Below are positions 25,024 to 34,330 of a stretch of 64,000 bases of DNA, piece after piece; the first letter of the stretch is position 1; every line of letters starts with the position of its first letter. Location: the NCBI GenBank assembly GCA_963933065.1, contig CAWVUB010000001.1, positions 1 through 64,000 of the forward strand, in the 5' to 3' direction. The position numbers and the translations under genes are program-made. Source of the stretch: UBA9410 sp963933065 (GTDB lineage: Bacteria; Actinomycetota; Acidimicrobiia; Acidimicrobiales; MedAcidi-G1). The notes under the pieces were generated by a model that worked only from the letters and a program-made list of their open reading frames with translations, was not told the origin of the DNA and did not search any database.

Positions 25024-26454
25024 GTGATCGGAGCGACGGGACCGGACCCGGGCGGCCCACGTCCTGGGGATGAATTCACCCCGTTCTTGCCGCTGGAGGG
25101 GCGGCCACCGCTGCGGGTCCGCCTATTTGGCACTCCGGCCTTCTTTCGTTTGTGGATGGCCCAAGTCGTTTCTGCTACAGGTGACTGGCTTGGGCTGCTG
25201 GCCATCTCGATCTTGGCCATAAGAGTTGGTTCGGGCAATGAGGGGGCGGCACTGAGTCTTGTGCTGGCGGCTCGTATCGTGCCAGGTTTCTTTTTTGGCC
25301 CGATAGCCGGTGTGCTTGTTGACCGTTGGGATCGAAAGCGCACCATGGTCACCTGTGACGTAGGTCGTGCTGCGGTGATGTTGGCCCTCCCATTCGTAGA
25401 CACGTTGATCGGCCTGTTCGCAGCGTCGCTCCTGCTCGAAGCCTTCACGATGCTCTGGGGGCCAGCCAAGGAGGCCTCGGTCCCCCACGTGGTTCCCGCC
25501 GATCAACTAGCGAGCGCCAACTCTCTGTCGCTGGTTGCTGCCTACGGGACCTTCCCCATCGGGGCTGGGCTCATGGCCCTTTTTGGACGCCTATCTACGG
25601 CCCTGTTTGACTCTGCATGGGCCGAAAACGTTCGATTAGACGATATGGGTTTGGCCTTTTATGCCAACGCTCTGTCGTTCATGGTCACTGGCTGGTTGAT
25701 CTTGACCCTGGATCTACCCAAACGTCCACGGGACCACAAGAAGGTAACTAAGGGCAGTCGGACTGGCCTTGCCCACCCGATTGCCGAGTTTCGTGAAGGC
25801 TGGCGCTTTGCCTTCGTGAACCCGGTCGTGCGCACTGTGAACATGGGTTTAGCGACCGGCTTGATGGGTGGGGGAATGCTGGTGCCCTTGGGGGCCATCT
25901 ACGCCGATGAGGTTTTAGGAGCTGGGAAATCTGGTCTAGGAGTGTTAATCACAGCGTTGGGCTTAGGAGTTGCCGCGGGGGTAGGAATCGTGTCCCTGTT
26001 GCAGCGTCGGCTGGATAAGGCACGGGCGTTCACCATGGCACTGGTAGGGGCAGGTCTGTTTCTGGCTCTGGCAGCATCAATTAGCCAAGTCCACGCGTCG
26101 ACGGCCATGGTGTTCGGGATTGGGATCTGCGCTGGGGCTGTCTACGTTCTCGGCTTCACCCTCTTGCATGAGAACGTGGACGATGAGATGCGAGGCCGGG
26201 TCTTTTCGACTTTCTACCTACTGGTCCGGGGTTGCGTTCTGCTGGCCTTGGTGGTGGGACCATTGATGGAAGACCTATTAGATCGACTATCCAGTCTCCT
26301 GTGGGATCGTCGTCTGGATTTGTTTGGAGTAGGCATCGATGTGCCGGGGGTTCGCCTGACGCTCTGGTTGGCGTCGCTTATAATCCTTGCGTCGGGCGCG
26401 GTTGCTGTCCGTTCTCTTAAGGCCGGGATCCGCACCGGGGAGCAATCTTCATGA
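25024..26454 (+). CDS. Major facilitator superfamily transporter linked to thymidylate kinase
   Basis: A 476-residue MFS protein of the EntS/MFS_3 type with about 12 helices. After a polar N-terminus come FFRLWMAQVVSATGDWLGL and the loop motif PIAGVLVDRWDRKRTM. GTG start at 25024. It overlaps tmk as ATGA. In Streptomyces a similar MFS domain is fused to thymidylate kinase between topA and holB; here the two are separate but translationally coupled. Substrate unknown; the linkage to dTMP kinase is conserved context whose reason is not established. Confidence 0.88.
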   Translation: MIGATGPDPGGPRPGDEFTPFLPLEGRPPLRVRLFGTPAFFRLWMAQVVSATGDWLGLLAISILAIRVGSGNEGAALSLVLAARIVPGFFFGPIAGVLVDRWDRKRTMVTCDVGRAAVMLALPFVDTLIGLFAASLLLEAFTMLWGPAKEASVPHVVPADQLASANSLSLVAAYGTFPIGAGLMALFGRLSTALFDSAWAENVRLDDMGLAFYANALSFMVTGWLILTLDLPKRPRDHKKVTKGSRTGLAHPIAEFREGWRFAFVNPVVRTVNMGLATGLMGGGMLVPLGAIYADEVLGAGKSGLGVLITALGLGVAAGVGIVSLLQRRLDKARAFTMALVGAGLFLALAASISQVHASTAMVFGIGICAGAVYVLGFTLLHENVDDEMRGRVFSTFYLLVRGCVLLALVVGPLMEDLLDRLSSLLWDRRLDLFGVGIDVPGVRLTLWLASLIILASGAVAVRSLKAGIRTGEQSS

Positions 26455-27077
26455 ATGGTCGATTTATCGCGGTGGAGGGCGCTGACGGGACCGGCAAGAG
26501 TACTCAGGCTCGTCTACTGGCAGAACGAATCGGTGCGCTGCTTACCAGAGAGCCTGGGGGGACACCGCTAGGTGAGCGCATACGCGATCTTTTACTGGAC
26601 CCGGAAGGCGACACCCCAGTTGATCGAGCCGAGGCGTTACTCATGGCGGCCGCCCGAGCGCAGCATGTCGACGCAGTGATAGCCCCAGCGCTTGCCACCG
26701 GCCGAGACGTGGTATCAGATCGTTACGTGGCGTCGTCCATCGCCTATCAGGGCTATGGCCGCGGTCTGGGCGATAGGCCGGTCTACGAGGTGAACCAGTT
26801 TGCCACCGGAGGGTTAACTCCTGACCTGGTGGTCCTCATCGAGATCGAGGCCTCGGTGGCCACGAGTCGGCTAGGTCACGACCTAGCCGGTTCCCTAGAT
26901 CGAATCGAGCGGGCCGGAGATGATCTTCAGTTGGTGGTAGTGGAGGCCTACCAATTAATGGCAGCCTCTGATCCTGAACGCTGGGTGGTCGTCGACGGCG
27001 CTGGAACCATCGACCAGGTGGCGGCTCGAGTTGCCGAGGCGGTGGATATCCGAATAGGCCTTCGGTCGGAGACATGA
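26451..27077 (+). CDS. tmk: Thymidylate kinase
   Basis: A 208-residue P-loop kinase phosphorylating dTMP to dTDP. The Walker A is EGADGTGKST (9-18), the dTMP/DR motif region is SDRYVASSIAYQGYGRGL, and LTREPGGTPLGERIRDLLL matches the family. The lid has few arginines (SRLGHDLAGSLDRIER). The start codon overlaps the MFS stop and its stop overlaps the holB start (ATGA at 27074), so MFS, tmk and holB are a single translation unit. Confidence 0.96.
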   Translation: MNGRFIAVEGADGTGKSTQARLLAERIGALLTREPGGTPLGERIRDLLLDPEGDTPVDRAEALLMAAARAQHVDAVIAPALATGRDVVSDRYVASSIAYQGYGRGLGDRPVYEVNQFATGGLTPDLVVLIEIEASVATSRLGHDLAGSLDRIERAGDDLQLVVVEAYQLMAASDPERWVVVDGAGTIDQVAARVAEAVDIRIGLRSET

Positions 27078-28192
27078 GTAAGTCGATTGATGCGTTCGAT
27101 GGTGCAATCCCATTGGACGACGAAGCTCTGTGGGCAACTGTTGTCGGTCAGGCGGAAGCTGTGGCGCTCCTCAGGCGAGCCGCCTTTGAACCTGTCCACG
27201 CGTATCTTTTAGTCGGACCCCAAGGTGCTGGACGGACCGAGGCGGCACGTGCCTTTGCCGGCTCACTGTTTGCTGAGTTAGAGGGCAGTGTTGGTGAATT
27301 GAGCGATAGGCACCGTGGCTTGGCCGCAGCAGGTCGCCATCCTGATCTGATTCTTGTGGAGCCAGAGGGACGGGCCCTGCTGGTCGCCGATGCCCAACGG
27401 ATCATCGTGGAGGGTTGGCGATCACCGATAGAGGCTGATCGCAAGGTCATTATGGTCGACCGGTTTGATACCGCTGAGCCGTCCGCTGCTGCCAGTCTGC
27501 TCAAGACAATCGAGGAGCCACCAACCTCTACGGTATTCGTTCTCCTTGCTGAGGAAGTACTAGATGAGCACGTCACTGTCGCTTCGCGTTGCGTGCGGAT
27601 AGAACTGCCGCCGGTTCCGGCCCCGTTGATAGCTGAGGCACTGGTGGCTGACGGGATCCCCCGTGAGAAGGCGCTCGAGTTGGGTGAGGCTTCGGCGGGC
27701 AGTGTGGCACGCGCTCGATTACTGGCCACTGATCCAGCGTTCTTGGGCCGCCGGGACGCCTGGGACTCGGTGCCAGATCGTCTAGATGGATCGGGCGCTG
27801 CCGTCGCCGTTGTAGTCGAGGAGTTGAAGAGCCTGATCGACAATGCACAGGCGCCGTTGGCTATTCGACACCGAGATGAGCTTGAGACCCTGACTCAACG
27901 TGAGGAAGCCTTCGGTAGTCGGGGATCGGGTCGCCGCGAGATGGTCGATCGTCAGAAACGGGAGATCCGACGACACCGAGATGACGAACTCCGATTCGGC
28001 CTAGCGACCTTAAGCAGAGCTTATCTAGCGTTATCGATTCTGGATAGTTCGACTCCGTCCGAGGCGCTACTGGCGGCCGTCGACCGCATTACAGCGGCTG
28101 GTGGGGATCTGTTACGTAACCCCAATGAGACGCTGCTGCTGCAGGCTCTTCTACTGGATCTGCCAACGTTGCAGTCTGTTGGCGTGGTTTAG
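27074..28192 (+). CDS. holB: DNA polymerase III delta-prime subunit
   Basis: A 372-residue clamp-loader subunit. The AAA+ core has a degenerate Walker A GPQGAGRTEAA that lacks the nucleotide-binding lysine, normal for delta-prime, which does not hydrolyse ATP. Other marks are WRSPIEADRKVIMVDRFD, SAAASLLKTIEEPP and ASRCVRIELPP. The four zinc-binding cysteines of many delta-prime proteins are absent, the segment reading ELSDRHRGLAAAGRHPD. It is coupled to tmk by an ATGA overlap. Confidence 0.93.
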   Translation: MSKSIDAFDGAIPLDDEALWATVVGQAEAVALLRRAAFEPVHAYLLVGPQGAGRTEAARAFAGSLFAELEGSVGELSDRHRGLAAAGRHPDLILVEPEGRALLVADAQRIIVEGWRSPIEADRKVIMVDRFDTAEPSAAASLLKTIEEPPTSTVFVLLAEEVLDEHVTVASRCVRIELPPVPAPLIAEALVADGIPREKALELGEASAGSVARARLLATDPAFLGRRDAWDSVPDRLDGSGAAVAVVVEELKSLIDNAQAPLAIRHRDELETLTQREEAFGSRGSGRREMVDRQKREIRRHRDDELRFGLATLSRAYLALSILDSSTPSEALLAAVDRITAAGGDLLRNPNETLLLQALLLDLPTLQSVGVV

Positions 28193-28194
28193 TC

Positions 28195-28980
28195 GTGGGA
28201 TCTTTCGACCCGTCGCCAATAGACGGGTTAAGGCATCCGATGAATACTCTGGAATATCGTCGGTGGTGCCGGGAGGAGCTGGAGGCAAAAGGCACTCTCG
28301 TATTAAGAGATTTTCTCACCGTCGACGCTATCGCTCAGGTAGTGGGTGACTTGGCGCCGCGTGAAGGCGAGGCCTACTACGCCATGTCATCCCACAATGT
28401 GTATCTGACGCCCCCCGATTCAGACCTACCTCCTGATCACCCGTTCAACCGGCAGGTCATCTCCAGCAAGGGCTTGATCGCAGACGACCAGATTCCGCCT
28501 AATTCACCCCTGCGAACGGTCTACGAGAATCCGTCCTTTCGGGACTTCCTGTGCGCGGTGCTCGGTATTGACCGTATCTACTCTTACGCCGATGATCTTT
28601 CGTCGATCAACGTCCACTTCGCATCAACTGGCCGTGAGTTGGGATGGCACTTCGACAATTCGTCGTTTGCCGTCACGATGATGCTCCAAACACCCGAAGG
28701 TGGTGGTGTCTTTGAATATGCGGCCAACCTACGGAACGCTGATGCCGGGGAGATGGCATTTGGCATGGTTGAAGCAGTGCTTGACGGCGATCACCCTGTT
28801 GAGACACTGGTTTTCTCGCCAGGTGACCTTGTTTTGTTCCGAGGTCGTAATGCCATGCACCGGGTTACCCCCACAAAGGGTTCGGTGCCCCGGCTACTAG
28901 CGGCATTCGCCTTCAACGATCGTCCTGGCGTGGCGCTTTCAGAGTCGGCCTTGTGGACCTTCTACGGCCGAACCTCCTAA
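28195..28980 (+). CDS. Fe(II)/2-oxoglutarate-dependent oxygenase (phytanoyl-CoA dioxygenase-like)
   Basis: A 261-residue cupin-fold oxygenase. The metal triad is His-x-Asp in GWHFDNSSFAV and a distal His in AMHRVTPTKG; an arginine follows in SVPRLLAAFAF for 2-oxoglutarate. The WHFDNS context and GGVFEYA recall the BesD/ArpA group, but Asp rather than Gly in the second ligand position predicts hydroxylation, not halogenation. Start GTG 28195, two bases after holB; ATG 28240 with TAAGG ahead is an alternative. Substrate unknown, perhaps a free amino acid (inference). Confidence 0.8.
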   Translation: MGSFDPSPIDGLRHPMNTLEYRRWCREELEAKGTLVLRDFLTVDAIAQVVGDLAPREGEAYYAMSSHNVYLTPPDSDLPPDHPFNRQVISSKGLIADDQIPPNSPLRTVYENPSFRDFLCAVLGIDRIYSYADDLSSINVHFASTGRELGWHFDNSSFAVTMMLQTPEGGGVFEYAANLRNADAGEMAFGMVEAVLDGDHPVETLVFSPGDLVLFRGRNAMHRVTPTKGSVPRLLAAFAFNDRPGVALSESALWTFYGRTS

Positions 28981-29020
28981 GCAGCATTTTTTAAAATGTC
29001 CTAGATTCAACCGCCGTTAC

Positions 29021-29809
29021 CTATTCAGGGGTGACGTAGGCGGCTGTTAATCCACCGTCGACAGCAAAGTCGGTACCGGTCACGTACGACGACTCGTCTG
29101 ACGCCAGGAATAGGGCAGCCGAAGCAATTTCGACTGCCTCGCCGAAACGACCCATGGGCACATGGACTAGGCGACGGTGCTGTTTGGCCTCCGTGTCCAG
29201 ATACGACATCAGCAGTTCGGTACGCAATGGTCCGGGACACAGGGCGTTGATCCGGATGTGCTCCCGGGCGTGCAGGACCGCTAGTTCGCGAGTCATGGCC
29301 AGTACCCCACCTTTAGAGGCTGTGTAGGCCAGTTGTGGGGTGGCCGATCCTTTGAGGGCTACGAAACTGGCGGTATTGATAACTGATCCACCGCCCGCCC
29401 GTCGAAGTGCTGGGATGCCATGGCGACACCCGAACCAGACGCCTTTGAGGTTGATATCCATAGTGAGATCCCAGACTGCCTCCTCGGTCGATTGGGCGTC
29501 ACCGTCTTCGGCCAGCATGATTCCAGCGTTGTTGAACACCACATTGAGGTATCCGAAGGCCTCCTCGGCGTCACCAATGGCTTCGGCCACTGAAGCTTCG
29601 ACAGCCACGTCGGCGGTTAGTCCCACAGAGCGTCCCCCCGCAGCGGTAATTTCTGCAACTACGTCGGTCACTCCGTCCCCATCTCGGTCAACCACTGCGA
29701 CCTCTGCTCCCTGTTCTGCAAACAGCAGGGCAGTCTCGCGACCGATGCCAGCTGCTGCGCCAGTGATGAATGCCGCTTTGCCGGCCAGACGACCCGTGGT
29801 GGTTTTCAT
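29021..29809 (-). CDS. Short-chain dehydrogenase/reductase
   Basis: A 262-residue classical SDR. The NAD(P) motif is TGAAAGIG, with VVDRDGD after the second strand (the acidic residue favours NAD), NNAG in the fourth strand, serine in SVINTASFVAL and the catalytic pair in YTASKGG. Ends with GTDFAVDGG as typical. I start at ATG 29809 (MKTTTGRLAG); the longer frame to 29881 has no reason to be coding. It probably oxidises or reduces a hydroxyl/ketone substrate that cannot be named. Confidence 0.9.
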   Translation of the reverse strand: MKTTTGRLAGKAAFITGAAAGIGRETALLFAEQGAEVAVVDRDGDGVTDVVAEITAAGGRSVGLTADVAVEASVAEAIGDAEEAFGYLNVVFNNAGIMLAEDGDAQSTEEAVWDLTMDINLKGVWFGCRHGIPALRRAGGGSVINTASFVALKGSATPQLAYTASKGGVLAMTRELAVLHAREHIRINALCPGPLRTELLMSYLDTEAKQHRRLVHVPMGRFGEAVEIASAALFLASDESSYVTGTDFAVDGGLTAAYVTPE

Positions 29810-29950
29810 GGGTTGAGCATCGCACACCTGCGTAGGGTGCTTGCAGAGTAGACCTCTTAACCGATCTGGCTGCAACGTCAAAGGTCTTTCAGTTGGATTT
29901 CATGACACCTGGTTCCGGTTGAGCGCCTTGGCAACTGGCGAGGAGAGAAG

Positions 29951-30817
29951 ATGACTACGACAGTAACGATCACAGGAACGGGCACACCTATCCCAACTCC
30001 AGACCGAGCCGGTCCAGGGGTTCTGGTCACCTATGAGCCGCCTGGCGGTGACTCTGTCCGTATTCAGATCGATGCTGGTCGGGGCACAGTAATGCGCCTT
30101 TTGGGGGCTGGTACGAGCCCGGGTGACCTAGACGCCGTGTTCCTCACCCACCATCACTCGGACCACCTAGTTGGTCTTGATGACCTATTGCTGACTCGCT
30201 GGGTGATGGACCGCACACGCTCGTTGCCGCCCCTACCTGTCGTTGCTCCGGCTGGTCCCTGCACCCGGTTTGTTGGTGGGTTAACTGAGCGATGGTCTGA
30301 GGACCTTGCTGTGCGGTTGACTCATGCCGGACGGGAGCATGGCCCTGTGTTCGATGTTCGAGGTTTTGATTACCCGGTTGCCCCTTTAGAGGTTTGGCGG
30401 TGCAATGGCCTCCGGGTCCTAGCCGGTCAGGTTCGCCACGAACCCGTGCATCCAGCGGTGGGTTACAGGGTTGAGACACCGGACGGGGTAGTAGTCATTT
30501 CGGGTGACACCGTGGTGTGTGACGAGATGACAGAACTAGCGACCGGCGCTGATGTACTGGTCTATGAGGCGATGCGTTTCGCTGAGGTCCGGCTACTACC
30601 GGCACATCTGCAGTTCATACTTGATTACCATGCCGACACCGTCGAGATAGGTCGCCAAGCTCGCAATCTGGCAGTTCCAACTTTGATGCTGACCCACCTG
30701 ATCCCATCCCCCAGAAGTGACGAAGACGAGGCTGCCTTCGTCGACGATGTGAGGAGCAGTGGATATGAGGGTGAGGTAGTGGTAGCCCGTGATTTGACGT
30801 CGGTTGTCTTGGGCTGA
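29951..30817 (+). CDS. MBL-fold metallo-hydrolase (RNase Z / arylsulfatase-like)
   Basis: A 288-residue metallo-beta-lactamase-fold protein. Zinc motif FLTHHHSDHLVGL, then VISGDTV with the bridging aspartate and LTHLIPS at the end. The opening TITGTGTPIPTPDRAGPG and overall order match the RNase Z-like group, which also contains many hydrolases of other specificity; the tRNA-binding exosite arm is not evident. ATG 29951 with GAGGAGAG upstream. It is divergent from the SDR gene. Confidence 0.87.
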   Translation: MTTTVTITGTGTPIPTPDRAGPGVLVTYEPPGGDSVRIQIDAGRGTVMRLLGAGTSPGDLDAVFLTHHHSDHLVGLDDLLLTRWVMDRTRSLPPLPVVAPAGPCTRFVGGLTERWSEDLAVRLTHAGREHGPVFDVRGFDYPVAPLEVWRCNGLRVLAGQVRHEPVHPAVGYRVETPDGVVVISGDTVVCDEMTELATGADVLVYEAMRFAEVRLLPAHLQFILDYHADTVEIGRQARNLAVPTLMLTHLIPSPRSDEDEAAFVDDVRSSGYEGEVVVARDLTSVVLG

Positions 30818-30881
30818 TTGGGTCCGTTCGCCAAGAGTTGAGACGAACGTTGACTGGCGGTCGGGCTTGAATCTATTTTGA

Positions 30882-31595
30882 TTAATCGTCGTGGAGAACG
30901 AACCTGATCCGTTTAAAACCCTTGCCCTTGGACTCAGTTTTTGTTACCTCAAGGCGCCCCACCTGGCCTGTAGACGAAACATGGGTCCCACCATCAGCCT
31001 GTCTATCGAGGCCCACGATGTCTACTACTCGTATCTCGGTAATTGACTCGGGTATCAGGCTCACCTTGGTACGGATGAGTTCGCGGTCCAGCACGGCATC
31101 TCCCCGGTCAATGAACGAGACCTCAATGGGGCGGTCCGCCGTAATTTCGTCATTGCACAGCGCCTCTATGTGTGTGCCAAAACCATCAGGGAGTTGGCCC
31201 ACTTCGAAGTCCATGCGGCCAGACAAGGCTTCCATGTTCCCGCCAGTTACGACTCGCTTCCAGTGCTTCCACATGACTCCACACAGCACGTGCATGGCAG
31301 TGTGGGTTCTCATCATCTGGCGTCGTCGATTGTCATCGACCTCGCCGGTCACCAAGGAGCCAACCTCAGGAACTGGTCCCGCCAGGGTATGGAGCAAGCA
31401 GCCCTCGACTGTCTGGACGTTGGTGACGGTCGCTGCCCCGCTGGCCCAAACTAGATAGCCGGTGTCGTGTGGCTGACCTCCACTGGTGGCGTAGAAGGCT
31501 GTGCGGTCCAGTTCGACTCGGTCGCCATCGATAGCCACTACCTCAGCCTCGAATGACCGTAGGTCAGCATCCTTTAGGTAGAGGCGTTCAGTCAT
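30882..31595 (-). CDS. Alanyl-tRNA editing protein AlaX
   Basis: A 237-residue free-standing homologue of the AlaRS editing domain, which removes Ser or Gly from tRNA-Ala. Zinc-ligand motif HTAMH (H98, H102) is present. The second motif reads DGGTHVSSTGQVG, with Asp where many AlaX and AlaRS proteins have Cys. TSGGQPHDTG matches the glycine-rich N-terminal block (AlaX-M type). GTG/ATG overlap: its start shares four bases with the stop of the upstream membrane protein gene. Confidence 0.9.
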   Translation of the reverse strand: MTERLYLKDADLRSFEAEVVAIDGDRVELDRTAFYATSGGQPHDTGYLVWASGAATVTNVQTVEGCLLHTLAGPVPEVGSLVTGEVDDNRRRQMMRTHTAMHVLCGVMWKHWKRVVTGGNMEALSGRMDFEVGQLPDGFGTHIEALCNDEITADRPIEVSFIDRGDAVLDRELIRTKVSLIPESITEIRVVDIVGLDRQADGGTHVSSTGQVGRLEVTKTESKGKGFKRIRFVLHDD

Positions 31596-32080
31596 GGTCC
31601 TGTCGATGTGTCGCCGACAAAGCTAGCAACGTCGATACGCAGCTCCCCAGTGACCACAGTCCACTTGAGGTGCATCAATCCGGTCCCGTCGGCCGGCCAG
31701 GTTGTGGTCGGGTCGCAGCCGTTAATGAAGTTTTCTGCTTTGTCGTCCCACTGCACTAGGCAGTCGGTGCTGCCAGGGACTCGGGCTGATACTGCTACCC
31801 ACCCGATGGCCGGATCAGCACCAAAGTGCGATACCCAGATTGGGAGTTCGTTGCCTACCAAGTCAGGAAATGGCACGGGCCCACGTTCAGAGATCTCGAC
31901 AGCCAGATTGGCGGCTTGGATGCCGCGGAAGTCTGGATCACCCAACTGAACGTCGATGGCATCGGATGATCCGGCTAGTTGGAGCACCAAGGCTAGGGCA
32001 CCCACTGCACCGGCTAGGCCAACCGCAGTTACTGCAACTGCCCGCTTCAGGTCGAGGCGGACTCCCCGGGCGACGGTCAT
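31592..32080 (-). CDS. Membrane-anchored protein of unknown function upstream of alaX
   Basis: A 162-residue protein from ATG 32080. One N-terminal membrane helix (about 13-35: AVAVTAVGLAGAVGALALVL) is followed by an exported domain rich in beta strands with two cysteines (STDCLVQW and FINGCDPTTTWP). The cysteine and proline context faintly recalls a Rieske fold, but the required histidines are missing, so I do not assign one. Its stop overlaps the alaX start (positions 31592-31595), so they form an operon. A longer frame to 32263 crosses the hairpin and the sucC region and is rejected. Confidence 0.6.
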   Translation of the reverse strand: MTVARGVRLDLKRAVAVTAVGLAGAVGALALVLQLAGSSDAIDVQLGDPDFRGIQAANLAVEISERGPVPFPDLVGNELPIWVSHFGADPAIGWVAVSARVPGSTDCLVQWDDKAENFINGCDPTTTWPADGTGLMHLKWTVVTGELRIDVASFVGDTSTGP

Positions 32081-32135
32081 GGTCGGATGGAACTCTCTTT
32101 TCGGCGTGTCTGGTTGAGTGGAACAGAGGGTAGAC

Positions 32136-32165
32136 GTCACACCTTCCCGTTGGGGAGGGTGTGAC
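32136..32165. promoter_or_regulatory. Perfect 13-bp hairpin between divergent genes, upstream of sucC
   Basis: GTCACACC-TTCCC (32136-32148), a four-base loop and GGGAG-GGTGTGAC (32153-32165) form a 13-bp stem with one G-T wobble. It lies 73 bp before the sucC start and between two divergent transcription units. No T run follows on either strand, so it is more likely an operator or an mRNA leader structure than a terminator. Confidence 0.45.
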
Positions 32166-32237
32166 AAATCTGAGCCTAGGATCAGGCGGTCTACGCCGGC
32201 GAACACACGCAGGCAAAAATCGTCGGGAGGCGACCGG

Positions 32238-33398
32238 GTGGATCTGTTCGAGTACCAGGGCAAACAGTTCTTTGCCCATTACGGCATGCCGATTTCTGAT
32301 GGGGAGATCGCCTTTACAGTGGATGAGGCTGTATCGGCAGCTGAACGCCTTGGAACCCCGGTCATGGTTAAAGCCCAAGTTCATACTGGGGGGCGAGGCA
32401 AAGCCGGGGGGGTCAAGTTTGCCGCCACGGTCGAAGACGTGCGCACCCACGCCACATCCATTTTGGGTTTAGACATCAGTGGACACCTCGTGGGTCGGGT
32501 CTGGATCGAACGGGCATCTGATATCGCTGAGGAGTATTACGCCTCCTTCACCTTGGACCGTTCAGCTAAAAAGCATCTTGGGATGTTGTCGGTTGAGGGT
32601 GGCGTGGAGATTGAGACGGTGGCCGCTGACAACCCCGATGCCATTGCCAAGGTCTGGATTGATCCCGTTGATGGGCTTAACGAGGCTACGACGCGTAGCT
32701 GGGTAGGTGCCGCAGGCCTTCCGGAGGCCGCCGTGGAAGACACAGTGACCATCCTCCAGCAGTTGTACAGGGCATACGTCGAGGGTGACGCCGACTTGGT
32801 AGAGATCAATCCACTGATCCTGACTTCTGAGGGCCGAGTCCATGTCCTTGACGCCAAGGTCACGTTGGATGCCAATTCTGTTTTTCGCCACCCGGACTAC
32901 GCGATCTACGACGAGACTCAGACTCGAGACGAACGAGAGACGGCGGCTCATGCCCGAGGTCTGCAGTACGTGGGTCTAGGAGGCTCAGTAGGTGTGATTG
33001 CCAATGGTGCCGGCCTGGCTATGTCTACGGTTGACGTGGTGAGTCAGGTTGGGGGTAGTTCGGCCAACTTCTTGGACATTGGAGGCGGCGCTAACGCAGA
33101 CGTCATGGCTGGAGCGCTGGAGGTCATTAATAATGATCCAGCAGTGCGGTCCATATTCATCAATATCTTTGGTGGGATTACCCGGGGCGAAGAGGTAGCC
33201 AACGGCATTCTGGGGGCCCTTGAGCGGGTTCATATCGATGCCCCAATCGTGATTCGCTTGGATGGCACTAATGCCGACGAAGGACGCGCCATCTTAGAGC
33301 CACACCTTTCTGAGAGTCTGCAGATGGCGCCGACCATGTTGGAGGCGGCCCGACGTTCCGTGGAGTTGGCTGGCTCTTTTGAGGGGAGGACCCTATGA
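32238..33398 (+). CDS. sucC: Succinyl-CoA synthetase beta subunit
   Basis: A 386-residue ATP-grasp subunit that with SucD converts succinyl-CoA to succinate with substrate-level phosphorylation. Starts DLFEYQGKQFFAHYGMP, has VHTGGRGKAGGVK in the ATP-grasp fold, EINPLILT, and SSANFLDIGGGANADVM and NIFGGITRGEEVANGI in the C-terminal ligase domain. I choose GTG 32238 because GGGAGG (32225-32230) lies seven bases upstream; the frame is open to 32118 but that part is not conserved. It overlaps sucD as ATGA. Confidence 0.97.
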   Translation: MDLFEYQGKQFFAHYGMPISDGEIAFTVDEAVSAAERLGTPVMVKAQVHTGGRGKAGGVKFAATVEDVRTHATSILGLDISGHLVGRVWIERASDIAEEYYASFTLDRSAKKHLGMLSVEGGVEIETVAADNPDAIAKVWIDPVDGLNEATTRSWVGAAGLPEAAVEDTVTILQQLYRAYVEGDADLVEINPLILTSEGRVHVLDAKVTLDANSVFRHPDYAIYDETQTRDERETAAHARGLQYVGLGGSVGVIANGAGLAMSTVDVVSQVGGSSANFLDIGGGANADVMAGALEVINNDPAVRSIFINIFGGITRGEEVANGILGALERVHIDAPIVIRLDGTNADEGRAILEPHLSESLQMAPTMLEAARRSVELAGSFEGRTL

Positions 33399-34294
33399 GT
33401 ATCTTTATCGACGCTGAGACCAAAGTTGTCTACCAAGGCCTCACGGGTAGTCAAGGCCGCTATTACGGACTCCTAAATCGTGACTACGGCACACAGGTGG
33501 TAGCGGGGACAAACCCGCGCAAAGCCGGGACCGACGTCGATGGTATTCCGGTTTATGCCTCGGTAGCCGAGGCTGTCGCCGAGTCCGGGGCTACGGCTTC
33601 GTGCATTTTTATTCCGGCGCCCGGGGTACGCGACGCAGTGCTGGAGGCGGCCGAGGGTGGAGTGGAGTTCATTGTCGCTATCACTGAGGGTGTACCAGCC
33701 CATGATGAAGCCGACTTATTCAATCGACTGAAGCGCGATCATCCTGAGGTACAACTATTGGGCCCAAACTGTCCAGGAATCATCTCTCCCGGGCAGGCCA
33801 ATATTGGCATCACTGCTGGACACATCGCCTTGCCTGGCGGACCGGTGGGGATTGTTAGTCGCTCAGGTACTTTGACCTACCAAGCTTTGTACGAACTTCG
33901 GGAGAAAGGCATTGGGTGCACCACCTGTGTAGGCATCGGTGGTGATCCGGTGCCTGGAACGTCTTTCATTGATTGTCTTCGAGCTTTCGAGGCTGATCCT
34001 GAGACTGAAGCCGTAATGATGATTGGCGAGATTGGTGGATCAGCAGAAGAGGAAGCTGCTGAATTTATTGCCGAGCACATGACTAAGCCGGTATCTGCCT
34101 ACGTAGCCGGTGTTACAGCTCCTCCAGGCAAGAAGATGGGTCACGCCGGCGCCATTGTGTCCGGTGGACGCGGTACCGCAGCAGCCAAGATGGATGCCCT
34201 CCGTGACGCTGGTGTGCGGGTGGGACTTAACCCCACCGAGGCTGGCGAACACATGGCTGACATCGTTTCTGAACTGGCTGCTGAACGGAACTAG
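33395..34294 (+). CDS. sucD: Succinyl-CoA synthetase alpha subunit
   Basis: A 299-residue subunit with a CoA-binding Rossmann domain (VVYQGLTGSQGRYYGLLN, GTNPRKAG) and the active-site phosphohistidine H250 in KKMGHAGAIVSGG. LLGPNCPGIISPG and GEIGGSAEEEAAEFI are family blocks. Coupled to sucC by a four-base overlap. One TCA-cycle enzyme of several encoded in this part of the window. Confidence 0.97.
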   Translation: MSIFIDAETKVVYQGLTGSQGRYYGLLNRDYGTQVVAGTNPRKAGTDVDGIPVYASVAEAVAESGATASCIFIPAPGVRDAVLEAAEGGVEFIVAITEGVPAHDEADLFNRLKRDHPEVQLLGPNCPGIISPGQANIGITAGHIALPGGPVGIVSRSGTLTYQALYELREKGIGCTTCVGIGGDPVPGTSFIDCLRAFEADPETEAVMMIGEIGGSAEEEAAEFIAEHMTKPVSAYVAGVTAPPGKKMGHAGAIVSGGRGTAAAKMDALRDAGVRVGLNPTEAGEHMADIVSELAAERN

Positions 34295-34330
34295 CAACAG
34301 CATTGCGAGGGCACTGGTACGGTCGCCGGC

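Noticed and set aside
28240..28980. The Fe/2OG oxygenase as a BesD-type halogenase
   Set aside because: The metal motif is HFD, with Asp present; halogenases have Gly or Ala there.
31592..32080. The alaX-linked membrane protein as a Rieske protein
   Set aside because: Two cysteines are present, but the required C-x-H pairs are not.
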